Positions 29,955-43,700 of a stretch of 64,000 nt of DNA are shown here, piece by piece. The first letter of the stretch is position 1. Every line of letters starts with the position of its first letter. The translations under genes and the position numbers were made by a program. Origin of the DNA: Aulostomus chinensis (lineage: Eukaryota; Chordata; Actinopteri; Syngnathiformes; Aulostomidae). Location: assembly GCA_037954235.1 (NCBI GenBank), contig JBBMOA010000006.1, positions 31,391,541 through 31,455,540 of the forward strand, read 5' to 3'. The notes below the pieces were generated by a model that saw nothing but the letters and a program-made list of their open reading frames with translations, was not told the DNA's origin and did no database searches.

Positions 29955-32900
29955 GTGGGGGCTGTGGTCGCGGGCTGCTGCATCGCCAGTGTCGCTTAGA
30001 CCTGCCCGTCAACTTGTTGCTCTTGTGTGTCCAGCAAGCGGTGGACCTCCGGGAGGAGCTGCCCGAGCAGACGCTGAGGAGGACGAGCGCGGTGCTGGGG
30101 ATGCTGAAGTACAAGCCTCCCGCCAGCCAGGCAGACGTGTGAGTGGCCGCGCTCCTCCGGCGGGTAGCTAAGCTCTTTCCGGTCTGTCTGACATGTTCAT
30201 CACGCCGCGGTGATCTTCCTCCCTCGCTCAGGAGCAGCTTCAGACAGGGTCTGGTGATGGGCAGCAAGCCGGTGGTCCACCCCATCCTCCACTGGCTGCT
30301 CCAGAGGGTCCCGGAGCTGAAGAAGAGGGCTTACCTGGCCCGCTTTTTGGTCAAACTGGAGGTTCCTGCCGACTTCCTGCAGGATGATGTCATCAGTGAC
30401 ACCTACCACCAGGTTCCTTCAGCCAGCACATAACCATGCCTCACTTCAGAGACATTAAATGAATTCTTAGAGACAATACACCTGTATGATGTCATGTGTG
30501 TTTCCAGTATGAAGAGCTGGTGGAAGGATTTAAGACCAATCACAAGGAGTGTGAGCAGCTGAGGATGTCCGGCTTCTCCACTGCTGAAATCAGACGGGTA
30601 AACTCTCAGAAAGGAAACTGCTATGACTTCGGTTTATGAAAAGTAGAAGTCGTAGGGTCCTGTGAGGATGTCAGAGATTCATCTGATTGATGACCTGATG
30701 TGGTAACTCTTTCGAATATTGAATGGGCGTGAAAGTCATTTTTAAGCCCTAACACCAAAATTACAAGCGTTAACTTCCACAGTATCTGCAACTGTCTTCC
30801 CTGGGGCAGAGGTCTGTAGATGTTGTACCGGTGCTACACCCCTGGCTGGACCAGAATGGTGATGTGCACTCAGACCTGCAGGAAAGTCTCTGACCATGAA
30901 GAGACCTGGACAGAGGAGGTTCTGGGACAATGTGGCTCTGCAGCATTGCACCCACCGCGAATGTCGCTCTCACAATGCCAGCGATAGGGACGTTATAGAT
31001 GAAGATGGCAGCTGTCAGACTTTGATTTTATACTCAGAAAACTGCCTTGGATGCGATTTGCACAGACGCGCGCTTGCACTGAGCCATGTTAGTTGTTTGT
31101 GTATAAATTCTCTTTAAGTTCTGCTTCGTTTCAGTTGTTAAACCTGAATCTCAACAAGACTTCTAACTGGAACCTTTAGAATATTTTCTGATGTTTTGTG
31201 AACTAAATGCTTCATGGTGAAAGGAGTAGATGAGTGTGAGCAGCTGCAACCCGAGTGGCTGAGTGTGTATCTAATGTTTAATGGTGAGTAAAGAATACAC
31301 AAACCCCTCTCTCAATATCTTTTTAAAGGAGTCAGTCTTTTCTGCCATAACAGGACATCAGTGCGATGGAGGAGGAGAAGGACCAGCTCATCAAACGGGT
31401 GGAGCGGTTGAAGAAGAGGGTGAGTCAAGCTGTGGCTCTGCGGCGGTGCAGGCTGAGCAGTTAAGACGTGTGTGTGGGCAGAGATGTTAACACCTCTGAC
31501 GTGCGGCCCACGGTTCAAGGTGGAAGCTGACCCTGGTGGAGGTGCTGGTCATTTCTGGTAGCGCTGTGGTCGTCTGGCATCATTGTCATCATCGTGATGT
31601 GACCTTGTCAATCCCCTAGGTGGAGTCAGTGTCCAACCATCAGCGGATGCTGGAGCAGGCGAGACAGCTGCGTGTGGAGAAGGAGAGAGAGGAGTCGCTG
31701 GCTCACCAGAAGCAAGAACAGAAGAATCAAGTAAATGCTTCTGGTTGCTTGGGCTCAGTTCATCAACCTGGAAGTCATTACATTCGTTATTGTTATCATC
31801 CATCATTGATTAGACTGCAGGCCGAGGAACAGGTGGGATCTCTGCAGGAGACTGGTGATCACTCCCAAACACTACCAGAGAGAGATAAATACATACATAT
31901 GTGTGCGTGTGTGTGTGATATGTGTATATATCACACACACACGCACACATATGTATGTATATATGTATATATATATAAAAACTTATAACAGTATAGCTTC
32001 ATATTTTGATCTGAAAGTTTATTGGACAGACTCAAACTAGAGTGAACAAATGTCAAATAACTTTGATTGAGATGTTGAATTGAGTTGAAACGACTGGTCG
32101 GTTAATGGGTTGATAGAGAGTCAACAGGAGTTTCAGAGGACCGACGTGAACCCTGAGGTTCGATGTCTGCAGGCTTTCTTGATTAATAAATGAGGAAGGA
32201 AGGAGCAGTGTGAAGACACCCTTTGTATAATAAAGGCCAAAGTATTCCTGTTTCAGTGAGGAAAATCATCATCACAATCTCAACTGATACCGAATTCGAT
32301 TGTTAGGACCTTGCTACTATAAATAGGAGTGTATGGTGATCGCTTGCATGTGCTCAGCTGTTCCAGGCGGAGCAGAGGCTGCAGCGGGCGCAGCAGCAGT
32401 TGAAGGATATGCGACAAGCTGCCGCAGACGCTGACCCAGAGAGTGAGTAGTGGTGTCTGCACAACGCAGCTGGATGGGAGTTCAAGGACACAGCTGAGCT
32501 TTAAGGGTCTCTCACTTAATAGCCTTTCATTTGTTGAGCCTCGCTGATTAAAGCAGCCTTTGAAGTGCTGTGACAGAGCTCATCTGATGTTTAAACTGTC
32601 TGCTGTTGTTCTCATCTAATGTTGGAGGAACCATTTACACATCTTCAGTTTCTAAAACGACCAGTGTAATGCAGATACAGTTGAAGTTAATTCTCACATT
32701 GTTTATGCATGTCCAAAAAGTACTCTGATTCCTAAACAATGTCATTGACATTATAGGCTCTCGGTTCATAAGGAGTCATTTTTTTCCACGGTGACATCAA
32801 CGTAGTTCTGTTGTGTTGGCAGCTCTGCAAACATCGGTGAGACTGAACCTGTAACAGGAGCATTTCAACTTGCTAACATGATGAAGACTGTCAAAACCTG

Positions 32901-35900
32901 GAAAAGTCATGGAATATGCTCCTACCACTTCCAAGTCCTGGGGGGAAAAAAATTAGAAATTAACAAAGCCACAAAATCTGGGAATAGTCTTCACAATACT
33001 GGTGTCTTAGAACATATGTGGGTCAGTGGAGATCGACTGAGGAAATCGGTTTGGCTTAAAACTGATTTACGTTCAATCATGTTTGCATACATAGAACACA
33101 TGAATGCTATTAGATTTCTTTTTAGATATTATCAAACATGCAACACCATCTGCTAGCTAAACTATCAATAATCAATGAGCTAAACTATCAACAGTCTGAC
33201 TGAAAATCTGAGGGTAGTGCTTTGATCTACAACTTGCTCTTTAGTCAAAGACATGGAATTGCCTGGGAGGGTTTCATGAGAGATTTGTGCTCAGAGGCCC
33301 TGAGAGGTTGTGGAAAAGTTTTGGTGGAACTGTGAATGCTGCATCAGCTGCTCTTTGTTACTGAGGAGCTCTCTGGTGTGTTTCAGGCTTCATGAGGAGG
33401 CTAGAAGAGGAGATCAAGATCAACTCCTACATGGTTTCTGAGAAGCTCCCTAAGGAGCTGGAGGCTATGAGGCACGCGGTGCAGTACCTTCAGAAGGTGG
33501 CATCAGAGCCCGCCATGGGCCGTGCTGACCTTCAGGAGCTGGATGACAAGGTCAGGCACAAGCTGCCATTTTGACATCGTAGGGGACAGAATTCTGGTGA
33601 ACCTTTTGTGAAAGTTTTCATTGACACTGTTTCAGATTAAAGATGTGGATTATCAGATAAATCATCTTATAGAGAGGAAGATGATGCGGAACGACCCCAT
33701 GGATGACAAGCTGGCGCTCTTCAGGCAACAGGTGCTGACTATTGATTTGGTTTGATGTCTTTCATCTTTATTGTCCCTTTTGTACTCTGGGGTGGTGTGG
33801 GATGTCCTAAAAGCTTCAGTAGCTGCGTTACTAATGTCAGAGAAGGTCAGCGCCTCAATGTGTTGGATTATTTATTCGTTTGTTTTGATGCTAATAACAA
33901 GACAGGACAGCAGAGTTCAACCTTGAAGATGAGTGAGTATGCTGGTTCACACGCTGCTCAAACTGTGTAACTCTGCAGGAGGACCGGGTCCAGCTGCTTG
34001 GGAATACCTTAATATTCATGGGGTTTGTTGTGAGATTAAAGTAATTCAAATCCCCAAAATAAAATGTGCTTTACAGTGATTCACGGTCAGGGGTCACTAA
34101 GTGCCAGCCATGAAGTGTTAGTCTGAAGCGAATGGACACTGCAGGCTAACAGCAAAACCGCTGGACGTGGCCATCTACAAACTCTCAGTCCAAACTTTGT
34201 CCAGCTCTACGTTCACTTTTAGTCACTCTCGTTCACTCAGTCAATCTTGTGCACTGTCACTCTCAGTCACTCCGTCAGTCTTGTTCGCTTTCAGCCGCTC
34301 ACATTCATGCTTGCTCCCTCTTGGTCACTCTTTTTTGCTCTTGTTTACACTTGTTCACTCCAAGTCACCGCATTCACTGTGGGTCACTCTCCTTCATGGT
34401 AGCTCCTTGAGTGCTCTATATTGTGTATTTTTCATTGTTGGGGGTCTATTTATCATACTCGTGGGGAGAGAGGCTCAGATTATACTGCCCTGACAGCTGC
34501 TGTCCAGGAAGTTGCTGTTAGTTCTCAACAGGCAAAATACACTTGTTGGGTGACGTATTGATTCAATTCCCCCTCTTTTTCCAACTGCCATCCAGCTATT
34601 AAGACATTCCTCCTCGTGAATTTGGGGAACATATGAAGTTAATATTTATGGTTCATACCACGATGGCTTAGCTCTTTATTTAAATCGTGTGTTGTGAAAT
34701 TTGGCACATGCATTCATGCTGAACAGAGGATGAATTGTAATCAATTTGAGCTACAGATGTCAACGCCATCATCTGATCACATAAGTTCAGATGAATGCTG
34801 GAAAACAGAGGACATTCTCATTGTGTTAAGCTGATTCATTTTGTAGCTTGAAAATCAGATTTCTGGTGTTTGTAATTCTATCATAACATGACAATCGCAG
34901 TCCTCCATCATCATCCGGAGGAAGGAGGCGAAGGCCGAGGAGCTCCAGGAAGCAAGGGAGGAGCTGGCTTCAGCAGAGCGAGAGCTGGGGCAGAGGACCA
35001 GCAAGGCTCGGGACTCTGATGGAGAGGAGGTGGTCCGGGGGGATGAGGTACGCTGCTGGACACGCCAGGGTTATACTTTGCACATGTATCTGAAGGTACA
35101 TGCAGGAGTTAGTGACATACTTGAGTGATCACAAAGACGCGGTCAGAAGTGGTGTGTGTTTGAAACTGTTCATACATAATTAGTGACACTCCAGTTCAAC
35201 TGTATCCATTGTTTCAAGTGGTTGGTCTTTTCATCTGCATGGATTTTAAAGTGCACTTGTAGATTTTCAAACTGCAGAAAACACAGGAGGCTATTTTTGT
35301 TCTTATCCAAACACGGACAAGCTGACTGTCTAATGTTACTTATCCATTTGCCCACTCTCCCCCACATTCCCATGAAGAGACATAAATAGAAGCTAACTGA
35401 GAAGATCCAGAACAAGGAACTGTACTCTACAAAATTCCTGGAAGTCAGCTCTTCCCCTAATCTGTCCTGTAATCAGTCTCTGTATTTAAGTCAACTGGAC
35501 ACATTACAGACTTAAAAACCCTTTGTCTTTATTTATATCCTGTGACAAGGATGTACTCTTTCAAACATGCAACACCATCTGCTAGCTAAACTATCAATAA
35601 TCAATGAGCTAAACTATCAACAGTCTGACTGAAAATCGCTGCACTGAGGTCAGTGCTTTGAGCTACAACTTGCTCTTTAGTCAAAGCATACGTTTAGCTT
35701 CCAGCTAACTATGAGCAGTTGTGTATTAGTGGAGGGATGCTGATAGATGGGATGGGTGTGTGTGTGTGTGTGTGTGTGTGTGGGGGGGGGGGTGCTGTGT
35801 AGTATTATTATAGCCTCTTGTTTGACGCACATTGAGGTTAAGGCTGGGCTCACTGTTGATTGCGCTAGCTGTCAATCAAGTTGTTTCAACTCTGACTCCT

Positions 35901-38627
35901 CAGAGCTGCTGGAGTGAAGGAAGAGCACCATGAGCTTCCTCTGGGGAATGTCCATCCCCAGTAGTGCACCACATTTTGTATAGATCATATTTGACCTTCT
36001 GTTCAAGCCCTCCACAACTGGAAGGGCAAAGCTGCATTTCACAGCGGATGGCGCTGGTGTATGTGCCAACGTTCCTGCGCTGGGAGGAGACTTACTGAGC
36101 ATGGCTGGCCTTCTGGTGAGCGTTCCGCTAACTTGGATGTGAATAAATGACTGAATCATGCCGCTCTTACAAGCTTCTACATTTTATCAGCCCTAATGCA
36201 TTTGCAGTGGTGGTACCCGACACAATGAGCCACCAGGGATGCACCATAGCCAATATGCTGATATTTTACAACTGATAAGGGTTGATAGCTGATATTTACT
36301 AATACTTATCTTTTTATTCACTCTGAAAAACAATGTGAACAACATCAAACCCACTCTGCATCTTTGTGATCTGATGACGTGCAGACTAGAGCTGGGTATC
36401 ACCACTGACCTCCCGATACGATACGATTCCGATACACTAGGTCCCAAGTCGATACGATTTCCGATACGATTCGATCCAGTATACGAAACGATATTTTAGT
36501 CACAATACCAATTTTGCTTTGGTAATGGAAGAGCTTCTCAAAGGACTAATGCTGTAAATTCAATTGTAAAAGTAACCCTCTAACCTGCTGCATCATTAAA
36601 TATTAATATTTACATTGAGAACTGACCGTTAAACAATAGTTATACAACATCATGCACTTTTTATTTACATATTTGACCGTCATTCAAAACAAAAGGGCAA
36701 CTTAGACTTCCACAAACCGTCAGCAGCTCAGCAGGAGGACTCGCGGTGTGGCGAGCTTCAATCGCCCGCGTTTGTCAACGTGGGACATGAGGGACCAGTG
36801 ACTGTCAGTGGACTGAGAGGTGATGGTCAAGCAGGAATCGTAGCTCTGCTTGTCCAGCTGTCACCAGCGATGGCAACTCTCTCTGCCGATTTCATTGCAG
36901 TTGTGACGTTGTTTTTAACTTCTCTGAACATCTTTGGGATTGTGACCTGACTCAGTTGTTTCCGTGTCAGTAGCACATAGCGTGGTTCCAGTGTGGACGG
37001 GGGTCTGAAGCCTACATTTTCTACCTCACAGGATGGTCTGAGGTCCTTGCAGATCAAAACTGCCAGAGCTGAAGTGATGTTCTCTGCACGTGGAGGCGTG
37101 GACGGAAACTTGGTCCCAAATGCTGTCTCCAGCGAGGGTTGTTGCAGGGACTTGTAGTTTCCTGGTTGCTGAGTGTCCTCTGGGTGATGCCTCGTCACAT
37201 GGCTCCAGAGATTAGTAGTATTTCCGTTGTACTTTACTTCTACTTTGCACATTTTGCACACAGCATTATTTTTGTCAAGTCGAGTGCAGTTTTCTCGCTT
37301 CTTAAAGCCGAAGTGCTGCCAGACACCGGCTCTTAAATTTGCCGCAGATTAAAGTTGCGCTTCCGCCATCTTGCTGTTCTCTGATGGGAGGCACATGGCC
37401 TGGATCTGGTGAGGTCTGATCATCTGACTGCAGTAACGTTGCACTAAGCACTAAATCACACCAGACTAAAGGGGCAAACAAAACAAAAAAATAAAGGGGT
37501 AAAATCTGATGCATTTTAAAAGATCGATACTGGGATTTATGTATCGATAATCTTTCCTACAAATGTATATCGATAAAATATCAGAATATAGACATTTTTA
37601 ACCCTCCTCTAGTGCAGATATTGTAGGATACACTCCTGTGGCCGCTGTTTTCACCAATGAACCAGCCGTCAACTGAGCTAGCTAGCCATGCTGAATGTAG
37701 CATTTTAGCATCAATACATTATTGATCATTGAAACGAGTGTAAATAATTAAAAAGATAAGGTATACGAATGATGGGCAACCTGGAGAACATTTTTGGTTG
37801 ACAGATCAATCCGATTTTCTGAGAAATGACATTTCAACAGAAAAGACAATGTGTTTTTGCTGCAGAGCGAAGCTTAGATTGTGCAGTAGGCCGCGGTTTT
37901 TGCAGCATATTAATTGTCTTCAGGTTAAATGAGGAGCAGAGGTAGGAGGACATTCAGTATTTTGGACTGAGCAATTTTTACAGTTCTCATGTATTAAAGT
38001 TTCCCTCCAGAGTGTGTTGGATTCATTCCAGTGTGCAGGGATGGGAGCAACTGTTTGTAGTAACAAAGAGGATCCTTGAATCAATACATGGAACTCAAAG
38101 GCAGCTTATCAGACTCCTCAGCAGTTTGGGCCATCTGCCACGGTGGAGGAGATGATCGCTTTATCAGAGGTATTTTCCATTCTGCTGGTTGTGTGTCATC
38201 ACATGCCACCCACCAACTGTGGGGTCTCTCTGAGAGGGATGACTACATCTGCTCATCACTGGTTGGCCAGTAACATGAAACCACGTTTATTGAGCAGCCG
38301 CAACACTCTGGATAAATTTAGTCAGTGAACACACTGTCATTATTTAACTTCTGATTTCATATTTTACAATCCCCTGCTTCTGTTTGTCCTACAAATCGTT
38401 GTGTGGATCATCTCCTGAACCCTCATGTTACTGTTGATGGGACTCTTTGCAAGTGTATGTTTGTGAGCAGCATCTCAGAGATGAGCGAGCTGTGACTGAG
38501 CTGCTGGACGGTTCAGCAGCAGTTGTTTTGGGAACACACTGCCAGGAACACTATGCAGTATTATTCTGCTGCGTTAATTCCCCTCTCAGCCATGTCTGCC
38601 CTTGATGTCCCAAAATACACAAAGAAT

Positions 38628-38658
<31 letters not shown>

Positions 38659-40719
38659 CATACTCATCAAGGCTGACTGGTCCCCAAAGGACATGAAGCA
38701 CATTCTGTGATTTCTGGGGCTGTTCTCTCGTGTCCATGTTCATTTATAGCTGCTCCTCATTGTGGAGGAGTTTCATGGTGTCCCCACAGACTCTGAGACC
38801 GTCCGTCCATCAGTCGGGGCAGCGAGTGACTTAACATCCACTTGAAGCCGTTCAGCTGCCAGATGAATCTGCTTGCCGTGCATAGCTGGCCTGGACCTTA
38901 GTGGATCTGTTTCACATCAGGCCAGGGGCCCCAGACCCCCCTGCTGGTCTCTCTTCTCTCAGCCCTTTCGCCTTTCAGCTGCATTGGACACTACAGTCCA
39001 CTTTGTTTCCATATGTATCTGACATTGTAACTGAATGCAGAGAAATGCAAAGGTAGCTCTGACATGACTTGCTGGTTCTGGGTACCACATCTTCATACAT
39101 TCAGGACTTAATGGCACGTAGAGATTTACCGCAACTGTCAAGCCCTGATGGGACCTGATGGTTAGTTTGTTACTCAGTAACCATCTTAGGTTGCCACTTT
39201 CATCCACATCTATCATTTCTTTATTCTTAAAGAGTTGTCCCATCTCCCATTAAGCCCAGTACCCTTTTTTTCCCAAAGGTGGGGGGGTGGGGGGGGGTGT
39301 TGAAAATCACTTTTGCAACTCTGTCAACCCTTCCTTCTTTTTGGATCTATTTTTCTGCTTTTGTCCCTTGGAGAGAAGCTCGAACTGACCAGAGGATGTG
39401 GTCGTGCAGCAGCCAGGACATTCATACAGACACAGCAAAGCGTGTGGATCCCAGCCAAGCTGGAGGCAACATGGAGTCGACCTAGCAGCCCCTGTGTTGA
39501 TGGGTGAATGATAGTCTGTTGCACTACTTGGGGGCTCCTCCATTCGCCTTTTCTTCTTTTCCTTTTCTACAAAAGTTCAAATGTCCATTGAAATGTTTCA
39601 ACTGAAACACTGTTAATGTCATCAAATTTAAACATTCATGTTTCTTTTATTGCATTTCTACAAGAGAATTTACAGGTTTGGAGTTGTAAAAGGCACCGAA
39701 CCACAAGTCTGCCATAACAGAGCACTCATAACCCCAGGAGAGATGCGAAGGAGTTTCTGGTAGCACCGGTTGTTCCTCCTCTCCGTCCTCGTCTGTACCG
39801 AGGAGACTAAACCCTACTGCTTTTATTCTTTGCAGAAATGTATTCCAAATTTTAGATTAAGCTACAATAAGGTTCTAGGAGTCCTAGTTGGTCAAATCAA
39901 GAGCAGATCTCCCAAATTCTGTTTCTTGCAGACAAGCTTGTCTTTGTGGTACACTGTTTGATCAGCTGCTCGCCAAGAAAACACAGCAGGGAATTTCACA
40001 CTGAGCAGCCTCCCTTTAGAGCAGTGGTTCTCAAACCTTTTCTGTCATTCCTCCCTTTGGAGGAAGACAAATTGTCATTCCCCCCACGCCCAATTTTTTG
40101 ACAAAATAGGCCATGTTTAACTTTATTGACCTATTAAAAATTAAAAACATTCCTTTAGTTTTTCAGAAGTAGAAAAATGAAATAAAATGTGTTTCATCCC
40201 TGTCAAATATCTCTCCATTTTAAAAACAGACCTGACACAGTTGCTATGAAAGAGGTTTAAAGCGCGGTTTGGTTCCACCGCAAAAAAAATTCCGACGTCC
40301 AAACATTAACCAACGGAACCACAAACAAAGCGAAAGGTGAGGGGGGAAATGATGTTTGGACGTCGGGTGACTCGCACCCCCCCTGAGACGCCGGGGGGGT
40401 GCGCCACACACTTTGAGAAACGCTGCTTTAGAGGATGCGACTCACTGTTATCAGCTGCAACTCCAGGAAAATTATTGGGGTGTGGCAGGGGCGGATCACT
40501 GCAGCCACCAGGAACTTGTTCAATGTGAGGGGCCAAATGCTCCTGGCTCTTTGATGGACTATCGAGGCAGAACCTGCTGCATGTGGTCGCTCACAAGGGT
40601 TGTCACCCGGCTTTGATGTACGCTTGTACACCACTGCAGTGCGTTGAGGTCAGCAAAAACAACAGTTACTGAAATAATCTTCAAACATCTCTGCATTTCA
40701 ATTTGACAAAAAAACTGCT

Positions 40720-40758
<39 letters not shown>

Positions 40759-43700
40759 CTGTAATTGAATGTATCCTGTTGAATTCTGTGTCTTGCTTCC
40801 TTGCAGCTAAAACGTCTGGTCATGAAACTGCGAAGTAAAGGAACTGTGTACAAGAAGAAACGCCAGGAAATGGTGGAGCTGAAGACAGAGTTTGGAGTTC
40901 TGCAGCGGACTGAGGAGATCCTCAAGCAGCAGCAGGAGGCTGTCCAACTGAAACTTGTAATTCAGTTTTATCCTTCTGAGACATGACAGGTTAAAGAGAG
41001 TTGAGTGAGTTCATATGAGGAGATCTGAATCCTGAATGAGCCTGCTTTCATTTGATTCAACTCCTTGCAGATCAAGTTGTGTCTAGTGACAGGAAGCTCC
41101 TAAGATCTCTAGGTAGTCTGGCTGCTCGATATTCTCTATCTGCTCTCCCTCTAACCTGCTCACATGCTACCTTTCCAAATCTGATTTTTCAACTTGACCT
41201 CCCTGCTCAAGCGGGTCGTGCAAACTGTGAAGTGGTGGAAGCTTCCTATAAATGGCTTCACACCTCTCTGCAGTCCCAGCACCTGACTTGTTGATAGGCT
41301 GCTTGACAGACGCCAGACTGAGCTGCTATTTCTGATGGCTGCATCTGCTGCTCCTCCTCTGTCTGCGTCCCTCACTGGGATTTGGTAGAGCAATGGAAGT
41401 TTTCCCTCTGATCCCTCTGATGTGGTGGGTTCATAACTTCTTTCTGCGAAGGAAATTCCCTGTCCTCCTCTTTATGTCTCCTGCACTGTGAGACATGAAA
41501 ACCAGTTTTTAAGGGGGTTCAATGTCACCAAACCTGTTACTGCTGTTTAATTCAGCCACATTCAATTCATGTTTTAGAGCTCGATACCTCATTCCCCTCA
41601 CCAACAGGTCTTCCTCAGGCTGTTCTTCTTCTGGCCTCCGTTCCTCTTGCTTCTCATCTCAACCTCCCACTGTTCAGTCCGGCCTGTTCCTCCTTAATCG
41701 GCTCTTCCTCAGCCTGTTCTCCTTTAGGCTCCTCTTCCTCAGGCTTCTCTTCATGTGATGATGATTCTGGGTCCTCAGCAGCCAGTTACCTCATAGATGT
41801 CTCATTTATCATCATTGTGTAGCTGCATAGAAAAAAATTACGACAATTAAGATTTAAAGCAGCAACTCCACTTTAAAAATATATGTATATTATTATATTA
41901 TTTCTAGTGTCCAAGGTTTAAGGTTTGTTATTGAAAATCTTGAAGCTTTGAAATTTGCCCTTCTGTTCATAATATAGCACTTTTACGGCTGTTGTGTTTT
42001 TCAAGCAAACTATGGAAGCAGAGAAAGGCGTCTCTGGCTACAGCAACACTCAGGAGGAACTGGAGAGGGTGTCGGCCATCAAGAGCGAGCTGGATGAGAA
42101 GAAAGGACGCACACTGGACGACATGTCTGGAATGGTGACTATACACCCAAGTTTACAGTCTCTTTAGATGGTGTAATTGATTATAAATATAGAATTATCA
42201 AACAAGTTAAACACAATTTCATCAAGTGATATTTAACTGAGGCGGCCCGGTGGAGCAGTGGTCCTCCCTGTGCCCCCCAGCAAGAAGGTTGTGGGTGGAG
42301 CCCCGGCTGCAGCACGGGGTCTTTCTGGGTGAGTCTCCATGTTCTCCCTGTTCCTGCTGGGTTCTCTCTGGTACTCCAGCTTCCTCCACAGTCCAAAGAC
42401 ATCAAGAGGGACCAGGTTAATCCAGACTCTAAATTGACCGTAGGCGTGGCTGGGAGAGCCAATGGTTGTCTGTCTCTATGTGTTGGCCCTGCCATGGACT
42501 GGTGACCTGTCCAGGGGGAAGGCTGCTGGGATAGGCTCCACCCCCACCACCCTGAACAGGAGGAGAGGGGGAACATGGAGGGATGATGGATGGATGGATG
42601 GATGGAGGGGTGGATGATGGATGGATGGAGGGGTGGATGATGGAGGGATATTTAACTGTATTAGCTGTTGGGGCACACACTACTGTGTCTGTGTTCTGTC
42701 TAACCACTAGTTTGTTAGGAGTACTTGGTAAATGCTAATAGTTAAACCAGAAAAGCTTCACTCAGCTTCAGTCAAACTCTATTAATCAACCTGACAAGAT
42801 CCCAGAAGGAAGCAGTTGCAGAGCAAGATCGGCTCCAGACTGACGTTCCAGTTATTGAATTGTCTTTAAGCATGGTCATGTGCCTGGTGTGGTCAGGTGG
42901 AGTGCTCAGTACTTCCCTTTTGCACCTGGACCTGAACTTCAGTTCTGCAGACAATAAATGGCTTGTGTGTTTTCAGTTTGAGTGTACTGAGTGCTGTTGG
43001 TCTTTTTACAGGTGAAGAAATTAAATTCCATGATAGTGGAGAAGAAGTCAGCTCTGGCTCCAATCATCAAAGAGCTGAGGTCACTGAGGCAGCAGTGTCA
43101 GGTGAGCTGCATTAGAATTCCTGTCCACAAAGGTATTCTCCTCACATCAGTGTCCTGATCACATTTGAATAGACGACCTTCAAAATAAATGTCAGATGGG
43201 CACAGTGTCTTTGTTGGTCCTACAACCCAGAAATAGCAGGCAACAATTCAAGACTATTTAAACTCAGAATGGAGGAGAATATGATCTGAGCTTTCGCAGT
43301 CAGACTTGCGAGGCTTAACGATAGTGTGTAATATAATACTACAAAATGCAGATAGGGTAAAAAAAAAATAAATTGCTCAACTTGCTGAAATGTAGTCCTC
43401 TGAGACTTTTGAGAAGTTGTTTTTGTCGATTAAAAAAACAAGTCTTGGAAAAAAAACATAATGGGTCAGAAATTTAAGACTAAAAGGGAGTATCTATGAC
43501 GGTGATCTTCACTGTTTTGGTCCTATTTAAGAATAATTGACATAGTTCATACATAAAGTGCATGATGGAAAAGCCCCCTTACACAGCTGGGCTGAAGCAG
43601 AGGATTACATTTTCCTACCAGTTCATTCCCACTCTGCATATGAAGAGCTGCAACAGTAACAATAACTTGACTACCGTAGTTCAACTGCACCAACATGACG

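Larger units (their letters stand above)
35048..40806. other. ift81 intron 10 (5.8 kb)
   Basis: Holds a 125-bp duplicated segment (35561-35686), a TG/G run (35756-35792), an internally deleted hAT element (36387-37611), a CA run (38628-38656), a 404-bp hAT-type MITE (40022-40425) and a TG run before the next acceptor (40719-40754). The stretch 37620-40010 otherwise shows nothing I recognise. Confidence 0.75.

Noticed and set aside
31354..31419. Possible frame break in ift81 from the many short introns
   Set aside because: All 18 exons join in phase to 676 codons, identical in length to the human protein.
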